A DNA stretch of 64,000 nt. Origin: Arthrobacter sp. (GTDB taxonomy: Bacteria > Actinomycetota > Actinomycetes > Actinomycetales > Micrococcaceae). The stretch's first letter is position 1. Each line of letters starts with the position of its first letter. Under the pieces are notes generated by a model that did not search any database, had not been told where the DNA came from, and saw only the letters and a program-made list of their open reading frames with translations. Where the stretch lies: positions 58,214-122,213 of the forward strand of contig NZ_JAPSHJ010000003.1 in NCBI RefSeq assembly GCF_031179985.1. The letters run 5' to 3'. Shown here piece by piece: positions 51,191 through 60,096 of this stretch. The position numbers and the translations under genes are program-made.

Positions 51191-51901
51191 CTAGCCCATG
51201 GCGAGCTCGTCTTGCGGCGGGGTGGCTGAGCCCTCTGCATGCCGGCGCTGCAACTCGTCAGCAGCAAAGTCATACCAGGTATGGGCACCGAAGAATGGCT
51301 TGCGGGTGTCCAGATGCCGGTACAGGGCATCGGCCAGTTCGGCCAGACTTTCGTCCGACATGGCGGCCACCGTCGACGCGGGTTCGAGAGTGCCCTCGAG
51401 GTAGAAGGAGAGGTTTACTCCGCCCTCCCAGGCAGGCTTTGCATCGCCCACATGGGAGATAGCGGAAACCGCACCGAAGGCGGCTTCACTGATTGACAGC
51501 ATGTCGTCGCTTCCAAGCCCGGAAAGAATTTCGCCGTCGAGTCCGGCCATCCTCTCCCCGTCCACGCCCGCATGGACCAGGCAGACGGGCAGCTCCGCGG
51601 GCTCGGTCAGCGTCAGCTGGAATGCGGGGGGAGCGGACCGGGTGTCATCCGCGTCCCTCCTGTCGTTCGCTTCGGTTTCCCTGCCCTCCAGGTGCCGAAG
51701 GTACTCCAGTACTTCGAGGTCCAGATGGGAGGACTGGGTCAGATCCATCTGGAGGAAAGAGCCGCTGGCAAGCTGTCGGGCACGCCGCATGATGTGCAAC
51801 AGGACCGGATAGTTCGACCGTGTAAGGCAACCCGTAACGAGGAGGGTTACGTGTCCGGGGTCAATATCAACGCGAACGGTGACACGCAGTTTGTGGTTCA
51901 A
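51191..51901 (-). CDS. STAS-like protein with C-terminal 'DALYR' module
   Basis: 236 aa from the TTG at 51901 with GGAG six bases upstream. The N-terminal 75 residues look like a STAS fold (VRVDIDPGHVTLLVTGCL, SFLQMDLTQSSHLDLEVLEY). A variable acidic middle follows, then a C-terminal module (ELADALYRHLDTRKPFFGAH, TWYDFAADELQRRH) shared with the 74-aa protein at 10046. Divergent from the GAF-ANTAR gene at 52045, so it probably belongs to the same signalling unit. Function of the module is unknown. Confidence 0.8.
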   Translation of the reverse strand: MNHKLRVTVRVDIDPGHVTLLVTGCLTRSNYPVLLHIMRRARQLASGSFLQMDLTQSSHLDLEVLEYLRHLEGRETEANDRRDADDTRSAPPAFQLTLTEPAELPVCLVHAGVDGERMAGLDGEILSGLGSDDMLSISEAAFGAVSAISHVGDAKPAWEGGVNLSFYLEGTLEPASTVAAMSDESLAELADALYRHLDTRKPFFGAHTWYDFAADELQRRHAEGSATPPQDELAMG

Positions 51902-52044
51902 GGGTTACTCCACCTGATACTTCCAGAGAACATCCAAGAGCCAACTGCATAACTCCCTTACACCCTATGAGGCTTGCATTGCGGGTCACAAGTCAGGGCC
52001 GGATTCTTACGGAGCACTTCAGCCAGTGGAACTAAGATTGGCTA

Positions 52045-52782
52045 ATGGACGACATGGCAATCGACACCTCAGTGGCGGAACGTCTTCAGGACCTCGTGAT
52101 CGACAGCCCGGACGTGAGCAGCTTCCTCGCGGAACTGTGTGAATTGTCGGCCGCCTCCCTCTCCGAGTCAATGGGTCTGGACGTCACTTGCGCCATCACC
52201 CTGCAGAGGCGGCACCGGACCTCCACAGCGGGCTGGAGCAGCGAGGCCTCCCGCGCCTGCGACGAGATCCAGCATAATTTCGGCGAAGGCCCCTGCCTTC
52301 ACGCGATGAATACCGGGACCACGGTGCTGGTAAGTGACACACGGACTGACATGCGCTGGCCTGAGTACGGATCCGCCATCTCAACAATTGGCCAGTTCAG
52401 CGTACTTGGAGTCCCGTTGGCGCTGGACGAGGGCGCTGCTGCGGCTCTCAATGTTTTTGCTCCTGTGCCCAATGCCTTCGACGCCACGGCCATCGGCCTT
52501 GCTGAAACCTTTGCCCGTCACGCCGAAAAATCGCTGAGACTCGCTGTGCGGATCGGAGTCCGGCAGCAGCTGGCTGATGATCTGCGCGCGGCCATGGAGT
52601 CGCGGACAGCCATCGACCTCGCCGCAGGGATCATCATGGCGCAGAACCGCTGTACGCAGGAGGAGGCGCTGAGAATCCTGGCAAAGGCATCGAGCGGGCG
52701 GAACAAGAAGCTTCGTCTGGTTGCCGAGGACCTGGTGAAGAGCGTTGCAGCCTCCGCGCCGTCAACGCATTTCACGCCCTAG
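52045..52782 (+). CDS. GAF-ANTAR transcription antitermination regulator
   Basis: 245 aa. GAF domain about 22-165 (NFGEGPCLHAMNTGTTVLVS, TDMRWPEYGSAI, SVLGVPLALDEGAAAALNVF) and ANTAR domain about 172-232 (AAMESRTAIDLAAGIIMAQN then RCTQEEALRILAKASSGRN). Close paralogue of the protein at 9071 over the full length. Start taken at the first ATG; a second ATG at 52054 is possible. Should regulate target leaders in response to a GAF-bound signal. Confidence 0.92.
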   Translation: MDDMAIDTSVAERLQDLVIDSPDVSSFLAELCELSAASLSESMGLDVTCAITLQRRHRTSTAGWSSEASRACDEIQHNFGEGPCLHAMNTGTTVLVSDTRTDMRWPEYGSAISTIGQFSVLGVPLALDEGAAAALNVFAPVPNAFDATAIGLAETFARHAEKSLRLAVRIGVRQQLADDLRAAMESRTAIDLAAGIIMAQNRCTQEEALRILAKASSGRNKKLRLVAEDLVKSVAASAPSTHFTP

Positions 52783-52810
52783 GCAACACATGGCCTGGGC
52801 AAGAAGCGGA

Positions 52811-53155
52811 TTACCCGGTACCAGCGGGCGTCTCGGGCCAGTCGATGAAAAGTTCGTAGGCCTCGTGTTTGCGTAGGTAGCCGGCGATGAAGGGGTCGTG
52901 TGGAATGATCCGTTTTCCGGAGGCCAGGACGTCATCCAGGGCGAAGTGAGCCAGTACCTTGGAGTGTCCTTTTCCTTTAAACTCCTCGGCTGTTTCTGTC
53001 TGGATGAAGTCGATGTGGCCGGGGCGGTCGATGAAGCGGGTCTGAACCGCGAGTTTGCCGCCCACCCGCAGCTCATACCGGTGCAGGGCGTCGTTGCGAA
53101 GGGTTGAAACGTCCGGGCTGAACGTGTCCTCGGTGGATACCATGTTCTCCGTCAT
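52811..53155 (-). CDS. Small GNAT-related acetyltransferase (YjdJ/Acetyltransf_CG type)
   Basis: 114 aa. Minimal GNAT fold: RYELRVGGKLAVQTRFIDRP, the acetyl-CoA loop FIQTETAEEFKGKGHSKVLA, and RIIPHDPFIAGYLRKHEAYE, matching the PF14542 pattern. Substrate unknown. Its ATG overlaps the stop of the upstream acyltransferase gene at 53152-53155, so the pair is likely co-translated. Confidence 0.9.
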   Translation of the reverse strand: MTENMVSTEDTFSPDVSTLRNDALHRYELRVGGKLAVQTRFIDRPGHIDFIQTETAEEFKGKGHSKVLAHFALDDVLASGKRIIPHDPFIAGYLRKHEAYELFIDWPETPAGTG

Positions 53156-54495
53156 GGTTCGACATTGGCACTAAATGGCGGCGGTGGCAATGCCGGTTCC
53201 GAGCGGCCGGTCCCCTTCTCTTCCGGCACCCGGGCGGGAACACGGCCAAGCAGGAGCGCGGCCAGGATAAAACAGGCCGCTCCCCCACCAAGAAGTCCCA
53301 AAGTAAGGCCGTTGAACGCAGCATCAGTCACAGGGATGAAGACGACGACGGCGGCGGTCACCACCGCCGCGGCGGGCCGACGACGGGCGTGGACGGACGC
53401 CGTCGGACGATCCTCCAACCGCCCAAAAACCGCCAGTACCGGAAGCAGAAGCGTGATCAACCCCAAGAGCACCACTGAACGGGACCACCACCACTCAGCC
53501 GTTCCGCCTGGCGGTTTGGGGAAATCCGTCAAAAGCCACAACCCCGACATGGCGGCAAGAACGGGCAGGTGCCACAGGTAGACGGTCATGGAACGCCGGC
53601 CGGCAACAGCCAGGACCTTCTGCACCCAAGCTGCGGAAGCCACCGAATTGAGCCCTGACCGGAAGAGTTCAAGAGTCGCCGCCTGAGAAATTCCCAGCAA
53701 CAGCAAGGTCAGGTTCGGCGGGTTCAGGTTCACGAGCATGTTCCCCGAGTAGAGGCCCAACCCGGCCAGAACAGCAAGGAGAAGGTTGCTCAGGCCAATG
53801 ACGGCCACCAGCCTGGAACGGCTCAGCTTGCTGACGTGGCCGTCGGCAATGACGAATCCCAATTGCTGCACCGCGCACCAGAGGAACACCATGTTGGCGT
53901 AGGCCAGGGGCGGCAGGACCCCGCGGAAGCAATCGACGGTCACCACCAGCGTGGCCAGGCCGCCGAGCGTGAGCCATGGTGAGCGCTCATGCAGCCTGGC
54001 CAGGACGGGAATGCTCAACTGCGCGGCGAGGTAGGCAGCCAGGAACCACAGTGGCATGCCTGCCCCTGTGGCAAGAAGCTGGATCACCTGTGAATGCACG
54101 CCGAGCAGCAGGGCGGCCCAAAGGCCCGTGAACATCACGGCCAGGAGGGCCGCAGCAGGGCGGATGAGACGCAGCAGCCGCGCCTGGGCGAATTCGACGC
54201 CGGTTCCGCCGCGATTACGCAGCCTGCGCCAGGACTGGAGCCCGGTGATGCCACCGGCCACGAAAAAGAGCGGCATGACCATAAAGATCCAGATGACGGG
54301 TTCGAACCAGTCCTGGTTTCCCAACGTGTTTTCCGAGGTCACGGTGCCGTCGGGATGAAGGACCGGGCTAACCATCATGGTGTGGCTTACCACCACCAGT
54401 AGCAGGCAGAAGAAGCGGGCAAGATCGATCACCAGGTCACGTGGCGGCGTGTCCCCCGGATCCTCGGCCTGCGGCTTCCCGTCTGGAAGGCCCAT
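53152..54495 (-). CDS. Membrane acyltransferase, family 3
   Basis: 447 aa with about ten transmembrane helices. Features of the Acyltransferase_3/OafA type: N-terminal DLVIDLARFFCLLLVVVSHT with the catalytic-type His, and an arginine pair in RLLRLIRPAAALL. It likely acylates an envelope polysaccharide or lipid. The C-terminal 40 residues are disordered (EEKGTGRSEPALPPPPFS). Overlaps the next gene by 4 bp. Confidence 0.88.
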   Translation of the reverse strand: MGLPDGKPQAEDPGDTPPRDLVIDLARFFCLLLVVVSHTMMVSPVLHPDGTVTSENTLGNQDWFEPVIWIFMVMPLFFVAGGITGLQSWRRLRNRGGTGVEFAQARLLRLIRPAAALLAVMFTGLWAALLLGVHSQVIQLLATGAGMPLWFLAAYLAAQLSIPVLARLHERSPWLTLGGLATLVVTVDCFRGVLPPLAYANMVFLWCAVQQLGFVIADGHVSKLSRSRLVAVIGLSNLLLAVLAGLGLYSGNMLVNLNPPNLTLLLLGISQAATLELFRSGLNSVASAAWVQKVLAVAGRRSMTVYLWHLPVLAAMSGLWLLTDFPKPPGGTAEWWWSRSVVLLGLITLLLPVLAVFGRLEDRPTASVHARRRPAAAVVTAAVVVFIPVTDAAFNGLTLGLLGGGAACFILAALLLGRVPARVPEEKGTGRSEPALPPPPFSANVEP

Positions 54496-54611
54496 TGCTC
54501 TCCCCTATGAACACGGGTTCAGAACCCGACTGCTTACTCTCATTCTCCGCCCGGGGCGGGTTAAGGACCAGCAGCGCCGCGCCCAGCGCAGCCAGCCCCG
54601 CATTGCCCGTC

Positions 54612-55004
54612 TCAGGCCGTCAGCAGGGCCAGGATTCCCAGCACGACGGCGAGGAACGGGGTGACGCCCTGTGTTGTGGCCGCGCGGAGGTACTTTCGCC
54701 CGCTCAGGGCCAGCACGATGGCGGCCAGCAGCATGGACCCGCAACTGCTGAAAATCAGGGTCCAGCCCACAACGGGCTGGCCGAGGGCAACGGCTGCGAT
54801 GCCTGCGAATGCACCGATCGCCAGGAAGAGATTGTAGAAGCCTTGGTTGTAGGCGAGAGACCTGGTGGTGTCGGCGTCAGCCTGGGAGGTGATGCTGAAG
54901 CGCTTCCACGTTGCCGGCTGGGTCCACGTGAGGGATTCCATGGTGAAGATGTAGACATGGAGGAGGGCTGCAAGGGTCGCGAAGATAAGGGAGGCCAGGA
55001 TCAT
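54612..55004 (-). CDS. DUF1304 family membrane protein
   Basis: 130 aa with four hydrophobic helices. Signature ALLHVYIFTMESLTWTQP and AYNQGFYNLFLAIGAF are typical of DUF1304. Function unknown. It stands alone between the acyltransferase and the acid-sugar cluster. Confidence 0.9.
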   Translation of the reverse strand: MILASLIFATLAALLHVYIFTMESLTWTQPATWKRFSITSQADADTTRSLAYNQGFYNLFLAIGAFAGIAAVALGQPVVGWTLIFSSCGSMLLAAIVLALSGRKYLRAATTQGVTPFLAVVLGILALLTA

Positions 55005-55077
55005 TTAGCTGATCCTAGCCTCCCTCACCTATTTGATTGTCCGCTTTTGATTTCCAAGTCTGCCGGCGAGGCGGATC

Positions 55078-55947
55078 TCAACGCGTCAGCGTCGCCAGCG
55101 TTCCGGCCGCGAAGTGCTTGGCAGACTGGTTCCAAAGCCTAAGCAGGCCTTGGAGGTTCTCTCCGTCCGCCCGATAATCACTGGTATTGGCTTCCAGCGT
55201 TGCAAGCACCCCCGTGCGGAGTTCCGTGTTGAAGTTCACCTTGCCCACCTTCATGGCAGAAGCCTTCACCAGTTCCTCAGCGGGAATGCCTGACGCGCCG
55301 TGCAGCACGAGCGGTAAGTGGGTGCGTACGGCAATGTCCTGCAGCACATCCCAGCGCAGTTCCGGTTCGCCGATGTACTTTCCATGGACGTTCCCGACGG
55401 CGACAGCCAGGAGTTGGGCTCCCGTGCGGGCCACGAAGTCCTCCACCTGAGCGGAGTCTGTGAGCCCGGCCATCGTGTTTGCGGCGGGTGAGTCTTCGAC
55501 TCCAAACGCCCTGTCCTCGTCCCCGGCGAGTCCGCCAAGTTCTGCTTCGATGACGACCTCGGCCCGGCCCTGGGCATTCAGGACCGCCCGGACCTCCCGG
55601 ACCAGCGCGATATTGTCCTCGTATGGAAGTGCTGAACCGTCCACAAGGACGGAATCCGCCCCTGCCTTGACGGCGTCGACGATCACCTGGATGTCCTGGG
55701 CGTGGTCCAGCTGGACAGCCACCGGTACCGCAGCTGAGTCAGCAACACCTCTCAGGGCCGAGATCAGCCGAAGGCCGTCCGTTGTGGCAGCGGTCCTGGG
55801 TGCCACCAGCAGAATGGTTCCGTGTCCTGCCTCCTCGGCCGCGGCCACCACTGCCAGCGCCGTGGTGAAGTCGTAGCAGGTGAAAGCGGGAATTGCTGCG
55901 CCCTTCTGCAACGCTGAAACAACCAGGTGATCGAGTCGAGTGCGCAT
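55078..55947 (-). CDS. Class II aldolase of the fructose-bisphosphate/tagatose-bisphosphate type
   Basis: 289 aa. Zinc-dependent class II FBA/GatY fold: catalytic Asp-His and first metal site in VPVAVQLDHAQD, EIEAELGGLAGDED-like region, metal His in AVGNVHGKY and LHGASGIPAEEL, then KVNFNTELR. In this cluster it would act on the phosphorylated keto-acid formed by the DUF1537 kinase, an OtnC-like job done by an unrelated family; that is inference. Start overlaps the GntP stop by 1 bp. Confidence 0.9.
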   Translation of the reverse strand: MRTRLDHLVVSALQKGAAIPAFTCYDFTTALAVVAAAEEAGHGTILLVAPRTAATTDGLRLISALRGVADSAAVPVAVQLDHAQDIQVIVDAVKAGADSVLVDGSALPYEDNIALVREVRAVLNAQGRAEVVIEAELGGLAGDEDRAFGVEDSPAANTMAGLTDSAQVEDFVARTGAQLLAVAVGNVHGKYIGEPELRWDVLQDIAVRTHLPLVLHGASGIPAEELVKASAMKVGKVNFNTELRTGVLATLEANTSDYRADGENLQGLLRLWNQSAKHFAAGTLATLTR

Positions 55948-57365
55948 CAGACGCTAAGACCTCCCACCAGGATCCATACCAGGTAAGTGAGGACGAAGCC
56001 TGCGAGCCCAAGAATGGTGGTGAGCACTGTCCAGGTCCTGAGTCCGTCGGCCACCGACAACCCGAGGTATCGGGTGACAATCCAGAAGCCTGAGTCGTTC
56101 ACATGGCTCAGGCCGAAGGCTCCAAAGCCGATGGCAAGGAGAATCAGCGCGGTCTGCAACGGTGAGAATCCGCCGTCGGCGACCGAGGCTGCCAGTAGTC
56201 CCGATGTCGTGATGATCGCAACCGTGGCTGAGCCCTGGGAAGCGCGAAGGATGGCAGCCAGGATGAAGGCCATCAGGATTACCGGAAGACCGGCTGTCTG
56301 CAGCCCTTCGGCGAGTGCCTTGCCGATGCCGGAGACAGTCAGGACCTTACCGAAGACGCCTCCGGCGCCGGTGACGAGGATAACGATAGCGGTGGGGGCC
56401 AAGGCTGAGTCCATGACTTCACCGGTGTGCTGTGAAGACCAACCGCGGCGGATGCCCAGGAAATAGTAGGCCATGCCCAAGGCCGTCAGCAGAGCGATAA
56501 GCGGGGCGCCGATAAAGGCGACAAGGCTTGACGCGAAGCTGTCCTTGGGCAGGATAACTGCCCCTACCGTGCCCACCATGATCATGAGGATGGGGAGGAC
56601 GATCAAGGTGATGATCATGGCAGGGCTCGGAGGTGCTTTGACCTGTGTCTTCGTCGCAACATTGGAGCCGCCACCTGCTGCATCCTGTTCCACCTCGGAT
56701 TTGCCGGAACCGAAGAGGCGGAACTGCTCGGCGGTGGCCGGCAGCATCGTGAATTCGCGCCGGTTCAGTTTGCGGGCAACGAAGTAGCCCAAGACACCGA
56801 CGGGGATGCAGATCAACAAACCGATGATGGTGACCCAACCGATGTCGGCCTTGAGGATTCCGGCACCGCCCACTACCCCCGGATGCGGCGGGACAACAAC
56901 GTGGATGGCCAACATGATGGCGCCCACGGGGAGGCCGATCTTGACCGGGTTGACGCCGGCTGCCTTGGAGAAGCCGTAGATGATGGGGATCAGGATGATG
57001 AATCCCACGTCGAAGAAGACCGGTATTGCCAGCAGGAAAGCTGCCGCAGTGAGCGCAGCAATCACTCGGCGTGGACCAAGCAGGGAGGTGAACTTGCCGG
57101 CCAGGGCCTGTGCACCGCCTGAAATTTCGATCATCTTGCCCAGCATTGCGCCGAGGCCTACCAGGATCGCGACGGATCCGAGTGTTCCGCCCATGCCTTC
57201 CGTGACCGTCTTGACGATGTCCTGCAGCGGGATTCCGGCTACCAGCGCCACAGCGACGCTGACTACCAGCAACGCCAGGAAGGCTGGGATCTTGAACTTG
57301 ATCACGGCCACGAGCAGCAGGACAACGCCTGCTACTGCTATGGCCAGGAGAGCGAGTGCGCTCAT
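55947..57365 (-). CDS. GntP family acid-sugar:H+ symporter
   Basis: 472 aa with about 12 helices. GntP features: LLVVSVAVALVAGIPLQDIV, GGTLGSVAILVGLGAMLGKM, IAIHVVVPPHPGVVGGAGIL and NDSGFWIVTRYLGLSVADGL. Imports gluconate-like or shorter sugar acids; with these neighbours the substrate is likely threonate or erythronate. Its E. coli counterpart in the ygb cluster is ygbN. Confidence 0.93.
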   Translation of the reverse strand: MSALALLAIAVAGVVLLLVAVIKFKIPAFLALLVVSVAVALVAGIPLQDIVKTVTEGMGGTLGSVAILVGLGAMLGKMIEISGGAQALAGKFTSLLGPRRVIAALTAAAFLLAIPVFFDVGFIILIPIIYGFSKAAGVNPVKIGLPVGAIMLAIHVVVPPHPGVVGGAGILKADIGWVTIIGLLICIPVGVLGYFVARKLNRREFTMLPATAEQFRLFGSGKSEVEQDAAGGGSNVATKTQVKAPPSPAMIITLIVLPILMIMVGTVGAVILPKDSFASSLVAFIGAPLIALLTALGMAYYFLGIRRGWSSQHTGEVMDSALAPTAIVILVTGAGGVFGKVLTVSGIGKALAEGLQTAGLPVILMAFILAAILRASQGSATVAIITTSGLLAASVADGGFSPLQTALILLAIGFGAFGLSHVNDSGFWIVTRYLGLSVADGLRTWTVLTTILGLAGFVLTYLVWILVGGLSV

Positions 57366-57503
57366 GGTGTGTCTCCTTTGACAAGCCAGCCTACTTCCAG
57401 ACTGGCGGTGGGGATACGGGGACGTGCTGATGGGTAAACAGCGACGGCGGAGGGGGACCGCCCTCGCCGGATCTTAGGGGGTCAGGACCTTTGGGTCTTG
57501 GAC

Positions 57504-58403
57504 CTAGACAGTGCGCTTGGTGGGCGCGACAACTTTGATGACGGCAGAATCATCCGCGGCGGCGAGGCCTTGGGCCTGGCCCAGGAGGTACAGCTGTTCT
57601 GCAGCGGCGGCGACGGGAGCTGCGAGTCCAGCGGCGCGGGTGGCCTTGCCCACGATGCCCATGTCCTTGACGAAAATGTCCAGGCGGCTGAGCACTTCGG
57701 CACCTTCCTCGGTGTAGGCCTCAAGGATGCGGGGGCCGCGGTTGGAAAGCATAAAGGAGCCCGCTGCCCCGGCCTCGAGTGCCGCCAGGGTCTTGGCCTG
57801 GTCCAGGCCAAGGGCATCGGCCAGAGCCATGGCCTCGGCGGCGGCTGCGATGTGCACTCCGCAGAGCAGCTGGTTGACGGTCTTGAGGGCCTGGCCGTCA
57901 CCTGGCTTGTCACCGACAACAGTCAAGGTTGAGGCGAGGAGTTCCAGGACCGGGCGGGCAGCTTCGTAGGCTGCGGGGTCGGCGCCCACTACGATCAGCA
58001 GATCGCCCTCGCCGGCACGCTTGGGGCCGCCGGAGAGGGGCGCGTCTACCAGCGCCACGCCGAATTCGGCAAGCCGTTCGACAGTTGCAGGAATGGCTTC
58101 AGTGCCGACGGTGCTGGTCAGGATCACGACGGCGCCCGGCTTCAGCACGGAGGCCACGCCGTTCTCGCCGAAGAGAACGTCATTGAGCTGTTCGCCGTTG
58201 CGGACGGCGAGCAGCAGGGCATCGGTTTCCTGTGCAGCTTCCTTGGCCGTTGCGAAGGTGTGGACTCCGGCCTCGGCAGCGAGCTGCAGGCGCGCCTCCG
58301 CGATGTCGAAGCCGTGGACGGTCAGTTCCGATGCGAGGCGGGTGGCCATTGGCAGGCCCATGGCTCCGAGGCCAAGGACGGTGACGGTGTAATGGTCGCT
58401 CAT
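57504..58403 (-). CDS. NAD-dependent beta-hydroxyacid dehydrogenase (LtnD-like)
   Basis: 299 aa. Rossmann motif GLGAMGLPMA at residues 12-21, substrate site DAPLSGGPKRAGEGDLLIVV and catalytic Lys in LKTVNQLLCGVHIAAAAEAM. Member of the 3-hydroxyisobutyrate dehydrogenase family. In company with a DUF1537 kinase it fits L-threonate (or D-erythronate) 2-dehydrogenase, giving a 2-keto acid for the kinase pathway. 45 bp downstream of the kinase gene. Confidence 0.92.
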   Translation of the reverse strand: MSDHYTVTVLGLGAMGLPMATRLASELTVHGFDIAEARLQLAAEAGVHTFATAKEAAQETDALLLAVRNGEQLNDVLFGENGVASVLKPGAVVILTSTVGTEAIPATVERLAEFGVALVDAPLSGGPKRAGEGDLLIVVGADPAAYEAARPVLELLASTLTVVGDKPGDGQALKTVNQLLCGVHIAAAAEAMALADALGLDQAKTLAALEAGAAGSFMLSNRGPRILEAYTEEGAEVLSRLDIFVKDMGIVGKATRAAGLAAPVAAAAEQLYLLGQAQGLAAADDSAVIKVVAPTKRTV

Positions 58404-58448
58404 GGTGTTCTCCGTTGAATCTAGTTATCTCGGACTGAGGTGCAGCGG

Positions 58449-59960
58449 TCAGGGGGCAGGTGGGGATTGAATGGTGTTACTGAGTTTGCGGGTGACCTGG
58501 GCCAGGGACTGGTCATCGCCTACGTTGCCGGCGAACACGATGTACGGGATGCCCTTGGCAGGTCCGTCCACCGGTTCCCAGAGGCTGACGATGCCCGGGA
58601 GCATAGGGCCGCGCACCATTGCATGTCGGATTTCCAGCCCGTGGGCGGCGACGTCCGAGGAGGTGATGCCACCCTTGGCGATCACGAAGCGCGGCGGAAA
58701 AGTTTTGAGGGTTCGGTTCACGAGAGCGACGACCGCGGCGGAAACGGTCCGCGCGATCCTCAGGCTGTCGGCGGCGTCGTCCGCCTTGATGAGCAGGCGG
58801 CTCGTGTGGACAATGACGTCGCCCTGGCGGAGTGCCCCCACAACGTCGCCGACAGTGGCGTCAAGATATGCTCCGGCTTCGTCCCCAAGGAGCCTTTCGA
58901 CGTCGACTTCCACGATCTTTGCCGAACTGTGCTGGTCGGTGAGGACTTTGAGCTGGCGGGTGGTGACGCCGACGTGCGAGCCGACCACAATCAGTCCGCC
59001 GGCAAGGGATGGGCTGTTGCCGGCGTACGCTTCCTCACCGCTGAGTTCGCTGCGGATCTCCTGCCCGATCCGGGCACGCACAAAGGGCGGGCCAACCCGG
59101 TAGAGGAGCTTCTTGCCGCGGCGTTCGGCCTCTTCCAGTCCCAAGGCCAGCGCGCGGAGGTCATTTTCAGTCACGATATCCGCCACGATGGGCGTCAATC
59201 CGCTGGCCGGCGCGATCGCGTCGGCGATGGCTTTCGCGGAAACCTGGGGATCACCGTCGGGACCGGCGGCTCTGATGATGTTCAGGTCCAGGACAATGAC
59301 GGAGCTGGCCGGATAGCGGCCCTGCGATTTCTCGGCCACGTACTCAGCGAGCTCGGAGTTGGCGAATCCAAAGCTGGCGTCCTTGGCAAACTCGGTCTCT
59401 GAAACAGGGGTCAGCTGCCCTGCTTCGGTACCGGTGCCGCGCATGTAGTGCACTCCGCCAATGGTCACGCGGCCTGCATCCGGGAAAGCCGGAACGATCA
59501 CGACGCCGTCGGTAACCTCGCCGCTGACAGCTGCGAGCGTAGCGGCGATGGTGTCGGGTTCCAGGGGGAAATGTCCGCGCAGGGTGGAATCTCCGCGGCT
59601 GACAAAGCCCACGCGGAGGGGGAATTCGCTCTTATCCGCTGCGAGGAGGGCATTGCTGACGATCTCTTGGTTCCGGGCAGCAGCCTCGGCAGGGTCCAGA
59701 CTGCGGGTGTTGGTGAGGACGTAGACCGCGGGCTTGCCCTGAGCGAAAGCCCAGGTGAAATCAGGGGCATCCCACCGCGTCAGTACGGGAAGGTCCGAGA
59801 CAGACTGCGTGCCTGTTGGATCGTCGTCGAGCACTACCAGCACCTGCAGAGTGACAGCAGCGGAAGCCGCCACAGCTTCGGCAACCAGCTGAGCGGGAAT
59901 CTGCACCTCTGCCGGGTAGGCGGCCAGTACATCTGCTTCAAAGGGCACTTTGCACTCCAT
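58449..59960 (-). CDS. Four-carbon acid sugar kinase (DUF1537 family, OtnK-like)
   Basis: 503 aa, somewhat longer than the typical 420 because of an N-terminal extension of about 40 residues. N-terminal motif LDDDPTGTQSVSDLPVL holds the catalytic Asp, then VSRGDSTLRGHFPLE. C-terminal nucleotide-binding parts are FVIAKGGITSSDVAAHGLEI and YIVFAGNVGDDQSLAQV. It phosphorylates a tetronate or its 2-/3-keto form. First gene of the acid-sugar operon, 136 bp from the divergent GntR-type regulator. Confidence 0.93.
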   Translation of the reverse strand: MECKVPFEADVLAAYPAEVQIPAQLVAEAVAASAAVTLQVLVVLDDDPTGTQSVSDLPVLTRWDAPDFTWAFAQGKPAVYVLTNTRSLDPAEAAARNQEIVSNALLAADKSEFPLRVGFVSRGDSTLRGHFPLEPDTIAATLAAVSGEVTDGVVIVPAFPDAGRVTIGGVHYMRGTGTEAGQLTPVSETEFAKDASFGFANSELAEYVAEKSQGRYPASSVIVLDLNIIRAAGPDGDPQVSAKAIADAIAPASGLTPIVADIVTENDLRALALGLEEAERRGKKLLYRVGPPFVRARIGQEIRSELSGEEAYAGNSPSLAGGLIVVGSHVGVTTRQLKVLTDQHSSAKIVEVDVERLLGDEAGAYLDATVGDVVGALRQGDVIVHTSRLLIKADDAADSLRIARTVSAAVVALVNRTLKTFPPRFVIAKGGITSSDVAAHGLEIRHAMVRGPMLPGIVSLWEPVDGPAKGIPYIVFAGNVGDDQSLAQVTRKLSNTIQSPPAP

Positions 59961-59993
59961 TGTGTGAGTAGTCGCTACTGTTGGGACATTTGT

Positions 59994-60010
59994 AAGATGT
60001 CAGACATCTT
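59994..60010. promoter_or_regulatory. 17-bp palindrome, FadR/GntR-type operator
   Basis: AAGATGTC-A-GACATCTT is perfect, and TGT/GCA extend it almost symmetrically. It lies in the divergent gap between the kinase and the FadR-family gene. Confidence 0.8.
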
Positions 60011-60096
60011 GCATCTGCTGATAGTGTGGCATAAGGCACATAAAATACGCAAGTAGGCTTGACCACTACGTTGGGAAAGGCCGCAAGGGGGCAACG

